Below, in pieces: positions 20,698-36,800 of a DNA stretch of 64,000 nt (its first letter is position 1; each line of letters opens with the position of its first letter). The DNA comes from Bemisia tabaci (Eukaryota; Arthropoda; Insecta; Hemiptera; Aleyrodidae): NCBI RefSeq assembly GCF_918797505.1, contig NC_092797.1, positions 53,480,157 to 53,544,156 of the forward strand, read 5' to 3'. Made by a program: the position numbers and the translations under genes. A model generated the notes under the pieces. It saw only the letters and a list, made by a program, of their open reading frames with translations, was not told the DNA's origin and ran no database searches.

Positions 20698-21803
20698 CAG
20701 TTTCACGCTGATGCCGCCCGCCCACGGCGCATCGCGCCCTCAACGGACATTCATCAGCAAGAATAGGTGTGTCTGTGCGCTGTCATCGACGTTCGTTAAG
20801 GTGTTTCTTATTCTTGAAATTTGAGAGAAGTTGAGGCTAAAAATGTGCAATGATGTGTCCAAATCAAATGTGCAATAATGTGTCCAAATCAAAAATGATT
20901 TTGAAAAAAATCCTCTGAAGCACCCAAAAGGGCTCACGCGCACAGTTAGAATTGGTATTTTGGCGATACTTAGTATGTTGTGCCAGGGATAGGTATTTGT
21001 CCTAGGTGTTGTGCTACGCGTATAAAATACGTCTTGGGCATCTAAGGGTTGATTTATGTTTGAAATATCATCAAAAATTTTAGGAATTATGATAGACTTT
21101 TTCTCCTCTGCAATGAATACATTACGACGGGCATTTTAATTTGTTGCGACGGCGAATACGCTTTTTTCCCACCCTCTCTGAAAAATGTCGCTCCGCCATC
21201 ATCAAAAATGTGTTGTAAAATCATGTAAAGATACATAGATCTAAACACCCTTTTTACATCGAGCGAATAAATTTTTTCTTCGCTCTCAACAAATAAGCCC
21301 GACTCGGTTTTTTTCAGCTTCGTAAGTTTCAATCCAATTGAGCGTAAACCAAATCATTTAGCAAGTAAGAATGAAAAAAAATTCAAGCTTCCCGCGGTTT
21401 TCTTTACTCCATAAGAAAAACTGGAGCACTTGCCTCAAACAGAAGAGCGAAAGTATTCCGATGAAATTGTGATAAATACTAAAAGGATTTTCGGGGTGCG
21501 AGAGAGGGGGAGGGGGTTCAAAACATTTCTGCCCTCTGACTTGACCGGCAGTTCAAATCTCCCGCGCTGAAGAATCTTTGGTAACCGACACCGTTCATCG
21601 AGCCGGGTTGGCCGGAGATGATCGTTGAGCAGTTGCGAAAATTCGTGTCTGCGGTGGAAAAATCGATGGCTGCTGTGTTTTGTTAAATCTATGTAGTTCA
21701 ATGCCCAATTTTTATGGAATTTTTCATATTTCCCCTGTGCATGAGTGAGTCTTGGGTAGATAGTCCGAACAAAAGTGATCACAAGTCTTCTCAATTATGT
21801 GTT

Positions 21804-24800
21804 ATGGCGGAAGAGGACTCGGACGCAGAAATAAGACGGTCCCTAGATGTTGTTCAGTCCATGATAGATATCTCTGCTGAGAGATTACAAGGCTTGAGAA
21901 CTCAGTGTGCCACAAGTGTTGAACTGACCAGACAAGAAATCAGGACTCTCGAGGTATCTCTTTATTTTGCTCACATTTCTACACCTTTCTTAGCCGTGTC
22001 GAACCCTTATCTAGGTCAATATTTATGTCCCTCTCCGTCCCCGCCTGTAAGTCAATTAGTGTCCTTGTAACCACTCTGCCATATATTTACCTGCAGTCTT
22101 TTAAATTAGTCCCTATTTTCTTCAATTCCCTTCTCGTATCATTCAACGTGCATGAAGTAGAAGCACCTTTTGGTCTAATTAATCTGGCATCCATCAATTC
22201 AATAACTGTGGAATGTCTAAAGCTGCGACCTCAAAACGGAGTACACCGAGAACTTTTTGCGAGAGATACCTTAATCCAATTTTTTTTTTTCAAATTTCAT
22301 CGGCACTAAATCTTGCACTATATTAATAGTACTATTTGCGTTACAAGAGTATTGAACAATTAAATATGTGACGTCTGAAAGTGCGATCAACGAACACAGT
22401 GTATTACCCAGGATGACAGCCTAAATCAGTGTAAACCAGAAATGAATAGAAGTAAGCTTGTTGTAAGTAAAACTCGCATGCAGTTAGTAGCATCGTATCC
22501 CAATTCCCTGTTGCAGACCTGCCTACTGTCATCTTTAAACGGTTCTCCTTAGCTCTATCTTGTTCAAAAATGTCATGCCATCTTGATAAGATAAGAGCCC
22601 ACAGTTTGGCGTGATATATTTTTTACTTTTGATTGACTATAAGGTCTTATTTGCCTCTCATTCAGGGTGGATTTTGTGCTGCAGGAACTAATTGCAAATT
22701 AAATGAAGCATTCTGTTTAGTTTACCCTCGCCATACCTTAAATGGATGACACAATTTAGAAAACCACCTGTGGCATAGACTAGCTATATGACTGTTATAC
22801 TTGTACAATAGAAAAGCATCATTACTCTTTTAAATGAAGAGTATATTTAACTCTGTCGAATCATTTATGGAAGCTGTCGAAAATTAAGTAACCTAATATC
22901 CAAAGCTGGTACCTATTTAAAGCCCACGCCTAGTAAGTTAACGCACCTCTTAGATATAGAGAGAAAAAGCAGGTGGTCGTATCTTGAGGATTGTTTACCT
23001 CAGGATGCAGGTCTGTACAATATGGCATCGACTTACCAGCAAAATTCGAAGTATGAACTACGGACTGTAATGTCGGTTTCTTTTGCTTAGATCAATCAAA
23101 GTAAATTTTCAAACACTTTATGTAGAATGACTATAAATGACATCATTTCCAAGAAAATCGATTTTAAAAACTGTCCTTACTTTATCTGAAAGCTGCAGTA
23201 AGGAATATTTCAGTGAGAAAGTCATTTGAATATTTTCCTTTGTAAATTTTTCACTATTATGCTACTTTATCGTGCTGAAATTTTTTCAAATTCAAATTTA
23301 GAGTACTGCTTGTTATCAAAACATAAAAAAATTAAGAGATCAACCAAAATTTCAGGGAAAAAACTGAAACATTCAATCACAAGATATCTTTGCCTTCTCT
23401 ATGTTTTAGGGTAAACTCATTAAATTATTCTCGCGTCAACTGGTGACGAAAACTAAACTGAAGTCAAGTAATCATGCAGACTTGCAGAACATACCCTCAC
23501 TCAAACAGTGGCTCCTTGTCGTTGGACTTGGACCGGAGTCAATTCAGGTATGTTTTGTCCTATTTATGTTCAGCCCTCCTTAATTGTATTACCTAGGTCA
23601 GTTTCACAGATTTTTCTGATTATTGAATCTTTAAGTTTAGCAACAAACAGTTAAATTTTTCCAAACTTGGAGTTTTATGTTCAACATTTGAGGAAATAGC
23701 ATCTGAATTGTTCTCATTTTAAAATCAACATTTATTTATGGTTGTCCATAAAGCACAGTAAACCTTTTGGAATTTGTTTATCAAAAAGAGAGGAAAAGAC
23801 AGGATACGCATTAGGTATTAAGAGATTTAGCACCAGCTAATTTTTTTTATACCTACAATTTTTTTTGAACCTTCTAAGCCTGATGAGCTTTAAAATCAGA
23901 ACTTCTTACATGCCAATTTCGAGAATGTCCAGATCGGAAAGTGAATCGTTCTGCCTTTGTTCATGGATTCTCTGAGAGAAATTATACAACACTGGATCTG
24001 CGATGGAAGAAAGTTTTCCTTTTTTTTCCTGCCAGGTGATAAAAAAGAAAAAAGGGGAGGAATATTACCGAGTAATTTGCCCTATTTTTAAGCGTATCAT
24101 ACTCACAAGGCTGTCAAGAAAATCATACGGAAACGCTTGAAAGACCAAGGCCAGAACTTTTTGAATTCTGTGCCGCGTCTTTTATTGTATCAATTCAGGG
24201 ATATTTCGTGTGATTTAACTTTTCAGTTTCTGTTTAATGGAACCTTCTAAACTTTACTCAAACAAAAGTTGGAATTATTGCTTAACTGAGGATTCTTTGA
24301 TGGGTCAGTTGTTGTATCATTATAAAATGACCTTGATCAATTAAGAGCATTGCTAAGATAGTAATTTATCAATCCAAGTCATTCAATAATGGTTCAACAC
24401 CTGCAGATTTAAGATCAATCTACACAGGTCAGTCATTCTTGAAGACACGTTCTTTCTCATAGTTGTAGCCTATGTGATGTCACACTGGCTGTAACTGAGT
24501 GAAGGCTGGGTGGGGGAGTGGATATCAAAAAGATGCGTAATGACTGACTCATGTGGATTTATCGTGCACAGACTTCTTGGCTCTTGAGAAATTTATTTGT
24601 TATTTTCATTATTTTTCAGCTTATCTGCCAAAGGGTCAAGACGATTGAAGCTCTACAAGAGCGATCGGAACATGATATTAAAACATTACTCGCGTCTCGA
24701 TCCACTGTCAATCAAGAAGAGCTCAGGCGGCTCATGAGGGCAATGCATAATCTCAAAAAATACACTGGTAAGTTGTTCTTGATCAAAACAGTAGATCCTA

Positions 24801-27800
24801 GAAGAATTTATTCAGACACCGATGACTTGTGACATTCCATTTTTTCCGGCGAGGCTTATAGTAAACTTTTTAAGATACATGTAAAGGGGCCAAGGTATAC
24901 ATATAAAGAGGCTCATTAGCTGTAGATTAAATGTACTAAATTTGATATAAGTATGTACCTGTTGTGTGAAGATTACATAGTGAGGGGCCAAACACCATCC
25001 GAGAATGAATGATTAAATTGTCTTTGGTAAAAGATTGCTTACAATAAGCTTTCAGCAACTCACTCGGATGCAAAGCACCTTCAAAGTTCATCCAGCACGT
25101 GTTTGTGCTCCTGTGATAATGTAATTTTAAAGTTCCAAATCAATCAACATGAATTCATACTATTTTACTCATAAATACTTCATATTTAAAAATAAAAAAT
25201 TAGAACATCTATTTTCTTTGTTCGATTGTTTAAGCAGTAATAAATTCTACTCACCATTATATTTTGAAAACATATTCTTCTTGATTTTTAAACATACCTC
25301 TTCATAACTATATTTTCTCTCTTTGTAGATTTATTCTTGCGAGGAGACTCCAAAGAAATCGGTGAAGTCGCTCTGTATTGGGACTCATGGGATCATCAGA
25401 CTGTTTTCCGAGGGAGCTCTCCTCTGCGCACGAGGAGTGGACGGTGCTCTGTCCCTTCAGAAGATGCTCTGTTACCCTCAACTCAACAACTAGCTGCGCT
25501 AAATCATCATTCCAATTCCGTTTCGTCCCTTCCGCAGTCAACGCCTACTCACACTGTCAGCAGCACTCCACTGTCGCCCCTTCTGTATCATCCACCCTCT
25601 ACGCCGCCTTTGACACCGTCGTCCAAAGGGAAAGGTATAAATCTATTTTATTTTATATTTTAGATCAGTATTTCGTGTGGATTTACTGTGATTATCCTTT
25701 TGGGGGAGCTAACATAATACTGTCTCTCCATGAAGACACCCATTATAAAAAAATTTCTCTATTCTTACTGAAAAAATTGTTTGGTCTCAGGAATTTATTA
25801 TGCTCATTGAGGGCTGCCTATACTAACAAAAATGTCTCTCTAACGAAAAATTGTTCGGTCCTTTGCAAATTTGTTACAGAGAGAACTGTACCAGTGTACC
25901 TGAATAGGAATGTCTTGCTGAAAAATTGAAGGCTCAAAATTTGAATTTCTTTCAGGTTATTTCTCTCTTCATCTTCGTTTTCTCATTCTTTGTCTTCTGT
26001 AATTAAAACAGTTTAATGAAACTGCTTACTCTCGTAAACTGTCAAGCTGTCAAGAAAAGTGCAAAATTTAAAATGAGAAATTCAGTATTTTTGTGACCAG
26101 AAAGTTTTTTGACATAGTCTGCTAGCTGAGAAATAAGTTAAGAAATGCGCAAGACTCCTAGAGACCTCCAAAATTTCCTTTGCTAACTTCGTGTACCTAG
26201 GAAAATGGTCCATCAATAAAGAGAGCAAAGTTTTTAAAGTCCTCTGATTAATTTTGTCTAATCAAACTCTCAGAAAGTCATACATTTGTTGCAGTCTCAG
26301 GTGTGAACTGTCTGGAAATAGTATATGGTCAAAGTTCACTGTTTGATGAAACTTTTACAACTTTGTTTGCTGTTTTTATCTGTCTCGTCCCTCATCATAA
26401 TAAAACTTTAATCTCTTTGCTGCACCAGTATTTCATCCGAGTTGAGGCTAGCCTGGCACGGATTTATCAGACCAAATTTTATCTCATTACATTCCTGTAA
26501 TGTCATCATTTTAATTTTTAGGTGATAAGGTGAAATTTCCCACCACGCCCCCACCTAGGAAGAAACATCAGACTGGACTACATTCTGCTGTCCTCCTTCC
26601 GGAGAATCACTCCTTAATTAAATCCAAGTCTCATGAGTCTCAGTTGGGTAATAAGATTGAGAATGAGTTGAATAACATCGCTGGGTAAGTCATACTATCT
26701 TGTCACTAAATACCTGTCGCAGCTCAAACAAAACCGTTGAATGTCATGTTAGTTAAACCATGTAAAAGTCAATCAAATTTTACATCTCAATTCAAACGCA
26801 GCCACTTCAGCAAATAAAACCAACGTTTTACTACTTATTTTAGAAACTTCTTTTCTGCTATTGGTTTCCCTTTTTATTAGATAGCCATTCTCACAAAAGC
26901 ATTCATTTGTTTGATTCTTTCCTATTAGACTCAGTCCAAATCATCTAATATCAAGTTTGAAGTAAATGTTGCGGTTTTTAAGCGATTCAATGCGTAAGCA
27001 TGATCGCTTCTTCCGATCCATTCACTACTCTAAAGATCTAGGGTTCATCCCTTTGATCAAGGCAAAAATATCGCGATCTATATAGCATACTTCAAATAGT
27101 CCGTTTCTCTTGAAATACTTCTGGACGGAAGAACAGTTCAAATGAGCAATTTTCCAAAATCCGGGCTCATATCAAGCTTATCTCATTTAACTTTTAGGTA
27201 ATTGTTAATGAAGAAACATTTTTTAGACGCATTCAAAGTTTTATGCATCGATTAATCGATTACTGGATTGTGAGGTTATGGTTTATGTTGTTTGTCTTGG
27301 GTCCTTCCAAGACATTGGCCTAATTCCTCTTTGGGACAGACAGCCCTTTTCAAAAAGTTGGGATCTCAATACTGATGAAAAATCGAAAAAGAATTCGGCT
27401 GATTTAAGACATATTAATTTTTGCTCTCATGGCATTGCCATATTTCAACTCGCCTCCAGCCGATTAAATTTAATAGAAAAACCTTGCGAGGGAACATTGA
27501 ATCGCTTCCTTATCCGGCACCCGTGGGCCGGAGATGTCAGCTTGTTTACAGTTGATAGACACCATTAGCATCACATCACAGGAATGTGATATATCTTGAC
27601 TTATTTTCATTTGTAGCATTGAAACAGGTTATGTGATTGTTATTGTTCGGATCAAATTCGATAGAATCCCTGTGTCGACATCAACACTAATAGTATCTAT
27701 AGATGATTGCCCAGTCTCTTCTCTTTTCTCTTGTCCTCAAATGGTAAGATTTAAACTAGCGCAATTGTATGTTGCAGGCCTGAAAATGAGAAAGGGCGCA

Positions 27801-30800
27801 GAGGAAGACTTCCAACTGAACCTGGGTTAGGACAGACTTCACCTCTTTTAGCAAGTCCAATTAGATCTCCTCCACCTGTTGATGATGATGTCTCTCAGAG
27901 ATGTATGTATTTGATCATTCTATCATAGAGAATCATTTTTTCTCAGTGCTCAATGAAGCCCTGCTGAAGGTCAGTAGTCAAAGCAGGGAAGTAGTGAGGA
28001 ACTCTTCACCAGAAGAACTAGTAAAAACTAAAACTAGAAAACTAGTGAAACATAACGCCATTTAGTGCATTCTTAAGTAAATTGCGAAGTCAAAATGCTT
28101 TGAAATGGAATTTTGTCTATCAGACTAAAAACAGAAAGTTAGAAAAATTGGGTATTTTATATGAGAAGATAAGTTATCATTTTGAACTTTTAACTTGTCA
28201 ATGTGAATTATTTCTATACTAATGTTTTTAAATGTTACTCAAATTGAGATGTATGATAAACTTATATTCATTATGCTAATAGTATTAATCAAATTAATAT
28301 TTAAAAATTAAAATCAGAACATCATAATATCCTAACTTTTTTTATTTACAGCCTCCGTCAGTTTACAAGTACCCAAGTCTCCTCGCACTCCAAATGTCTC
28401 GCGGGGAATGGGTCATGTCATCGCTCATCGGTTCACCAAAACTTTTAAAATGATGACCACTTGTGATTACTGCGATAAACAAATGTTCATAGGTACAGGT
28501 CCGTCCTTTAAAACGTCTTCCTGTCTTTTATGTTCTTTGTGTGCTTTCACCCCGTTTTTGTTATTCTTGTTTTCTACTCATAGCATTTCCAGCTTTAAAA
28601 TTTTGTTCTCTTGAGATGAAATATTAGAAATAAAATTTATCCATTGTAAGACGTTTCTGTAACCTTAGGATTTGTAGGAAGCATAGTGAGCAGTTTCCTT
28701 GTAGGATTCTTTTAGAATAATTTTTGCTTTTATCTAATACGCAAAATATTTCCTTGAAAAGTTTAACAAACCAGATCAATTGAGACCAAACCTAGAAGCA
28801 GAATAGATGTATGAAAGATGTACTGTAGGAAGGCAAAAATCCTGAGAGATACCATCTTTGCCTATTCTAGAGTGTTTACAGCTTCAAACTAGCGGTGAAA
28901 ATCACTCGTTTCACTTACTTGAATTTTGTCATTATTTTATTTCGGATTGCTGGATTTTTCATTTTGCTTTCATATCAGAAACGCGGCTTTCTGAATTTTC
29001 TGGATGCATTAGAGTAAAAGTTTCATTAGTAGGCTCCATATTTAGAAAGGAAGTAAAAAAAGAGCCCCATCACATTCCAGTTTCTTTAGATTTAAAAAAT
29101 GTACCCAATCAATAACCATAAAAATGTCTCTGAACATGAGATATTTGTATTTAAAAAAATTTATTTGAGAGGTCCAAAACATTTCAAAATCCCATAAGTT
29201 TCTTGTGATCCAGCGCCTTTGACTCATGGCTAGTTTTCTGTTTTTCCTCGGTGAAAATCACCTATTTTCAAGACGGAATACCCGATTTTGTGGTGAAATG
29301 TGTATTTTGCCTTGGGACAATAAGTTTATAATAATTTTTTTTTTCTTTTTTTTTTTTAATGCTTCAATCATTATAGCCTCTGCACTTCTTGATTTCAGGG
29401 TTAAAGTGCAAAGAATGCAAATACAAATGCCACAGAGACTGCGAATCCAAAGTGCCGCCTTCATGTGGACTACCTAGAGAATTCGTTGATGCTTTCCGTA
29501 GGAAATTACAATCTGATGGTTAGTATTCTAGTTTTGCACATTTTGCATTTTTGCTTTTTCAATTTATCAAACCCCTGTGAAAGTTTTGGAAAAAATGTAA
29601 ATAAGCTGCAACTCTACTCACAGCAAGATAGATGTAACTTCATCCTAGATTTTTTTTAGTTTCTCTTTGACAAAATGGTTTTTTTTTTTTTTTTTTTTAC
29701 CACGAAACCAACAAGCACTCATTATTTTTTTTTTAAAACTGTTGTGGCGCACCATTGAAAATTCAAACTTACAAAATGAATTATCATGGTGATCAGGTTT
29801 TATCTTAATAGAATAGAATGTGTGAGAAAAAAAATGCACATGTAATGTTGTACAATTAAAAAGATTTCTGACCAGAACCTTTGAGTCTAAGAGCTTTTTT
29901 TCTTGCATTCCTGAAAGAAAAACTTCAAATCGGTGTCAGTACAATAAAATTATCTATGAGAAGAACATGTAAATAATAATCCATCGTTCCATGCAAATAT
30001 TCAACCTTACTTTAGTTGGAAAAATGTTGGTTGTAGTAAATTATGAGATATCACTCAGGTATTGTTTGTTTTGAAAGAGAAATTTTTGTCTTTTTTGAAA
30101 AATAAAAATCCTGAGATTTAATAAAAATGTCTGCTCAGTATAATTATTTTATGCACACGATTTCAGTTATCTATGTATTTTTGAAAATTTGTATGTCAAT
30201 TATCATTGATTGTTTCTTTCGTAGCATTTGTTCCAAGTCCATCGCCTAACATGAACCGGCCCTCACCGAGTCATCACTCATCTAATCGGCTCATGAAAGG
30301 GGGCCGAAGATCACTCGTCAATGTTCCTTTAAGCTCAGTGAGTGAAACAGCATTTTTCTTTTTTTCAACAATCCGCATTTTCAGGGTTGTGCGAATAGTG
30401 AATTTTGCAAACGGAATAAATAGCGAATAATTTTGCCAATTATTCACAAACATGAAGCGAATAGCAAATAATTTACATAACTTCTTCCTAACTAAGAATA
30501 GTGATACAAATAATTTACAAGGACTTTTTTAGTTCAAAAATTTGCAAATATTACAAAAGTTAACAAATAAATGTGATTAATTTTTAAAAAAATTTCCATT
30601 TGCTGACGCCCTCTTTCCGTCCTGGTTATTGAACTTTCAATTTGTAGTACTCTTGGAGCAACCAATGTATGCGGGCCAATCGAGTTTGCAAACTCAGTAA
30701 AGATCAAGGGAAGTTTGAAGTTTGCGATCTCTCGGATGGAAGCCTTGCGCAGGTGCTAGAAACGTTTTACTATCCACTCGGAAATTCGTTATTCTGGACG

Positions 30801-33800
30801 GCGCAAATAATCCTGATTGTCGGTTGGAGAATTTGTTATTAATGACAGCGAGAATATTCGAAAAAAGTCAGTGCGCGAGTCAGTCGAAGCGAATATTCGC
30901 CCCGAAAGTCGAAGCAAATATTCGCACAGCCCTACCCATTTTGGAGCCCATAGATTTTGTTTTTGGGTACATTTTACTACATTTAATATTTTGACAATCT
31001 GCTTGTACAATTTAATCACTGAATGGCTAATATTCGGCAGAAAAAAATGCAGGTCCATTACAGTCTTTTCAACAATGTGCAACTTTTCCTCTTCCTGGAA
31101 ATTGCCTTAAAGTTTGAGCAGCTTTTATTTTTCCACCCAAAAAATTACTAGTTTCATTTGAAACGATTCCTTTAAATCTCATTATGGTGATTGCTTTCAA
31201 TTTTCCATGTGGTAAAGAAGAAGTTGCAAGACTTTGAAAACACTGTAATTGACTCGGTCCTTCTTTGACGAATACTGTCTAAATCACAAATCTGTATCAC
31301 TCCCATCAATAATTGCCAGTCATGATCTAATAATAATCAAAATGTTACCATTATTTTGAGAAGTGTATATTAACCTGTTACCATCACGCATTTCATTTTG
31401 GACTAATGCTACAGATAGCCTTCCACTAAGTGCTCTTCACCCTTTAAAATAAGTCAGACAAAATTATTTTAGTTAAAACTCCTCTATTCAAGATATAATA
31501 TTTTTTCAGACAAACGCAGACTCTAGTTCAAACACTTCCAGTTGTAACAGTTCAACTCCATCAAGTCCTGCTCTTGTCATTCCATCGCAGACCTCCACCA
31601 TGAGCTCCATCTCGAAACAGCAGTTCCGCTTTCCAGAAGTCAATAGCTACGACTCGCAGTCATTAGATCTCAAAGGATCTTTGGTAAGTGTGCGTATTCC
31701 TTGTGGCAAGAGGTCATTTCATTTCCCCTCCTGTGTGTGTCATTAAAAGCTGATACACTAAAATAGATGCATCATGCATTTCAAGCAGTCCTAAATATTA
31801 ACATTTTTTATCGAGAGATGCAATAGTTTGTTTTCTTTTAAATCTGGAGGATCCATAACATCCCTTAAAGGTGCACCACATCAAATGAACGCTTTGTTTC
31901 GAGAAGTCACTCTATACCAAGCTCGCAGCACAGATGAGCTAAACTACGTATGAAGTCCACTTTTATTTTTCTAATGAGTAGGCATTATTTGTTTTTAGGA
32001 TTCGGACTTAACCATATCAATGAGTACTGACTCGGATCGCACGCCTGTTCGGGTGGATTCTCTGGATAGTCAAGTTTCAGACGGTGATGCTTCGGACAAA
32101 GCTTGGCCGCGACAAAACAGCGTAAGTTATCCGCAGCACTTTTTAAGCCTCTCAGATGCTCCACAATACTTTTCCTAGGAGGGAAAGAAGTTCTAACTTT
32201 TTCAAGTAATTTTGGGGAACGTGTCTTAAGACTGTAATCCCAGTGAACCGCTGAAAAATTTGACTTAGGTTGATTTTGAATTTTTGGTGGGAGAAAATTT
32301 ACAACATGTTAATTCTAAACCACTTGCAACTTGGTGCCTTACTGTGAGACTCAGTTCATATGATTGGACATCATTGTTTCTATTCAATAGGGTGATATGA
32401 AAGTCCTGAATCTACCGTAAGGTTCTTGCCCTTTTTCAGAGTGGTTTTCGTAAAATTTTGGGGGTTCTTAAAATTTGCTTCTTTTAACTTCAGAGTACTT
32501 GCAAAATTTCAAGTCTCCATCTCAATATTTTCTAAAGTTATGGGAGAAACGCTTGGTGCTGGTGGTGTGAGACTTTTGGATCACTGATCACGTTTTACAT
32601 GTTTCCATAATATCTAGTACGTTTGAATTTAATGATTTACAAAAATTGAGAAATCTCCTTTTATAAATTAAAAAACAGTAATTAAATTAAGTTAAATTTA
32701 ACTTTTATTAAGTGATCCCTCCCGAAAACGGTTTTATTGTAGGTTATGTGTTTTCTATTCTCTTATTGGAATTTGTTATATTTTTATATCTTCTAGCTAT
32801 CTATGCGTGAATGGGACATTCCATGGGACGAATTAAAAATGGGGGAGCCTATTGGAACGGGTCATTTTGGTACCGTTTACCGGGGTAACTGGCATGGCGA
32901 TGTTGCAATCAAAGTTCTAAAAATGGACTGCTTAGATGATGAAAAGACTTTAGAAGCTTTTAAATTAGAGGTAAGCCTTATATGGTTCATTCTTGCTTCT
33001 CAGAGTGCCCTATAAACAGCATGACTGATAACTGATCGTCAGTAACAAAGTAATCATAATTTCTCAAAATTATAGCAACTAAGAGTGTATTAAAAGTGAT
33101 CGCATAAGATAGGGTCTTACAGAAACAGTAATACGTGAAGGCTGTACTTGTACAGGCAGAGCTGAATCATCTGCGTACGGTCTAAATGTTTTCAATCAAT
33201 TTCAAGTTTTAAAATTTGATGTTTCCAAAGATTTTATCAGCCTCTGAAACGATTTTTATTTTGAAAGAGTCAGTAATATTGTGCAACGGAAAGAAATACA
33301 GGTTGCTGTTGATTTTAGTTGAAAGGGAGCCCAAAAAATCTGTTTCTGAGATGACCCTCTCTCCATCAATTTTGCAATGGACCACTAGACAAGGTATGAA
33401 TTTAAACAATCTGATACATGTTTCTTAACAAGAATTTCACGTAGACAATGATTCGTGCAACGAAAATTACTGAAACCAACTCCTAAAGAAGATATTAACG
33501 TTTTTATTTCACATTGGTTACGAGAAATTTGAACTGCCCGCTCACAAGAAACTCAAAGCTCTACGTGAGTCAAATCGAGCACTACAACGGTTTCAGCAAG
33601 CCTCTCAGTCAAGCAATATACATTTCCCACCACGTGTTGTTTAAATTACAAGCAATTTGCTATAGCGAGCCAGAGTGTCAAGATTGAGGTTGCCAGATTT
33701 TTATATAGCAGAGACTGCCATGAAAACGTTTAGCGCTCGATGTGAATCACGTAGAGCATTGAGTTTTCATGAGCGGGTGGTTTGAATTCACGCATCAAGA

Positions 33801-36800
33801 ATCACTAAATAGCTTCGTAAGGAGTTAATTTTTGTAATTTTCGTTGTGCGCATCGTGTTTTACGAGAAATTTTGGTTGATTGACATGTATCAGAATGCTG
33901 AAATTCGTACCTTGTCTAGTGGTCCATTATTCAGAAAGAAGTCTTAATTTTTACTTGTCCTTCTTGATTTTTTCTTTTATGAGTTTCTCTTGTGTTTTAA
34001 TCATTTCGACCAAACTATGGCTATCACTTGGCAACTAAAATATGACCTGTAAGATACACAAACAGGGCCACTTTTTGAAAAGAAATCCATAAGGAACTTG
34101 AAAAAATTGTGTAAAACACTCAGAAACACTATTTACCCCTGAAATTTAGTAATTTGGTACTTAAATATATAAAATAAGGGAGATATTGAACCATTTTCGG
34201 TACTTTTGGCACAAGATCCTATCATCACCTTTCAATTTAAACCAAATTAGCACATCTCATCAAAGATTTACTAAGTCTCCGCAATTTATTCAGAAATTTT
34301 ATCATAAGTTCTACCAAGAATTCTACTCTTAGAGTCTGAACTAATTTTGTATGTTTAGGAAGTTTCTTAAATTAAATCTAAAGAATAGAACAGAAGTATA
34401 GACTCAAATGTAGTGAATCTCAGAAAGTGCTTGTCCTCACTTCAACAGTACATGTTTTTACTTCAGCTCACCGCCTCCAGCTACTGATGACTGTCATTTT
34501 ATCTTATTTTTTTTAGGTTGCCATGTTTCGAAAAACACGGCATGAAAATTTGGTCCTATTCATGGGAGCATGCATGAAGCCACCACGATTAGCGATTGTA
34601 ACTAGCATGTGCAAAGGAATGACATTGTACACCCATATACACTTGTACAAAGACAAATTCAATGTTAATAATACTACAATTGTTGCTCAACAAATATCAC
34701 AGGTATCTTTTGTTTCAATGAAACATTTTGTTTTCAAATGAATTAAACAATTCTTTTTTTTCTTCTTTTTTCCTCTTTTTAATTTGTTTGTTAGGCAGCT
34801 AGTGTCATGGGTTAAAATTAAATTGTTAACTCGCATTAATATAAAATTGAAGTATTTATTTGTTGAAACTTGTCGGCCTTGGCCATCGCCAGGACTTAGG
34901 AAAAAAACACAGTTTGAGACAATACATGATAAATTTTGATTAATATTTTCAATTCTCATTTTTTTTATATTAGTATAATCATATATTGCTCAAACTGTGT
35001 TTTTTTGCTAAGTCTTGACGATGACCAAGGCCAAAAAGCTTCGACAAGTAAATACTTCAATTTTATGTGAACGTAAGTTAATAATTTCATTTTAACCCAT
35101 AGCTTTAGCAACCCAACAAACAAACAAACAAACAAACAAACAAACAAACAAAGTATACAAAGTGCTACTATCATAATGTTGTACATCAACACTTTCAATA
35201 AACAATGGGCCTGTTGCAAACTTTTGCCAGAGCGAAAGTAAGAGTTGTCTCTTATAGAAAATGTCTCAAAAATCACGATGAGCGCATTGGCAAATTCTTA
35301 AATGCACTTCTAACTGAACAATCTGCGTAAGAAATTTACGGTTTTTTTTTAGTTTCCTGCTTCAAAAACGATACTATGACACAGGTGAACATTTCGTTAG
35401 AGGAGTCGTTCCATTTAACCCTTTCTCAATAGCAACACCCACTAACTTAACTTTAACACTTAACTTAGCCGACACTTCCACACGCAAATTGCAATCAGGA
35501 GCACAAGGTCAACCAAAGCGGATCTTTATCAACGAGAAGCAATCGTGAATGTAAACATGCCGACTGTTATCAGACGGTTAGAATCTCGTCCAGGCACATG
35601 CGTTTTGGCGGATTGGCGTCAGCCATGTTGAATATTGAGAAGCATCCTATTGAGCAGGGGTCGGATGAAATGACTCCCCTAACGAAATGATCACCTGTGC
35701 TGTAGTATCGTCAAAAAACGTCAATTGCTTACGCAGGTTGTGAAGTTAGGAGTGCATTTCAGAGTTTGCCGATGCGCTCATCGTTATTTTTGAAATATTT
35801 TCTCTAAGAAACAACTCTTATTTTTGCTCTGGCAAAAGTTTGCAACAGGTCTATTCTTTTTATAGGAGCCCATATTAAAAAAATTCATTTTAATAATCGC
35901 AAACATTATTTATTGTTTTTCTTTTATGCAAGAATCACTAAAAAACCTGGTTAAAAATACAGTTTGAACGAGGACACAAGTTTGCTTTATACAAGCAGTT
36001 TAGGCACATCTTATGGTGCCTTTTATGATTGATCTGTGATTGACCTTGGAAAAAGTAACTATAAGTCTCAGTTATACAAATTTTAGGAGTGTAATTTTTA
36101 TTATAGTAAGGCCTTGTATAAAGTAACCCAAAATCTATGTGCTTTTTATCTAATATGTTACAACTATATTATTTACAGGGGATGGGGTATCTACATGCAC
36201 GTGGCATCATTCACAAAGATCTGAAAAGCAAGAATATATTTTTAGAAAATGGAAAAGTAGTCATCACAGATTTTGGTTTGTTCAGTGTCACGAAGTTGTG
36301 TATAAAACACAGGTGAGGCAAATTGAACACTTACATCTAATTTTAATGCACAGTATTTATTTTTATCATTTGAAGAGAAGAAATGTAAGTACTTGGAAGC
36401 ATGCAGTGCACTCAGATATCTTAATCCTTCAAGTCTGAAATCTTTTTTGTCGAAATGACTGACGAACTGCTTAAACAAATCCTCAAAATCAGCTGATTCC
36501 CAAGCGACTGATTTAAGGTTGTCAGTGTCTGACTGCACTAAAGCTCTGAGGGGTCTGAAAACGCTGGAATTGTCAGTCAAAGAAAAGTGACCGGAAAACC
36601 TTTAAAAGTTCGAGAATTTCCTCTAAATATGTGTAAAGTCAACTAATCTTTTTACAAACTTAGAATTGAGGGTGAAAAGACGGCCACAACCCAATGAATA
36701 AATAAATAAAAAAAAAAAAAAAACAGGCAAGAAGGTTTATTCATATTCATCTTTATTATCTGTCGCATCCGTGCAACGCTCTAAGTTTTTCATCCATCCT

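Larger units (their letters stand above)
18003..21713. other. non-coding spacer upstream of KSR
   Basis: No recognisable gene. It holds a MITE (19706-19955) and a hairpin module (20626-20697). Diverged copies of a CGACACCTCATTGGCA-type and a GCAACACGGRCATCC-type repeat occur around 19.46-20.01 kb, with a related piece near 61.04 kb. The last ~150 bp before 21714 are moderately GC-rich and should contain the KSR promoter; no core element is unambiguous. Confidence 0.4.

Noticed and set aside
25378..25929. 183-aa plus-strand ORF overlapping KSR exon 4
   Set aside because: It is in a different frame from the KSR exon and runs through the intron; phase joining clearly supports the KSR frame.
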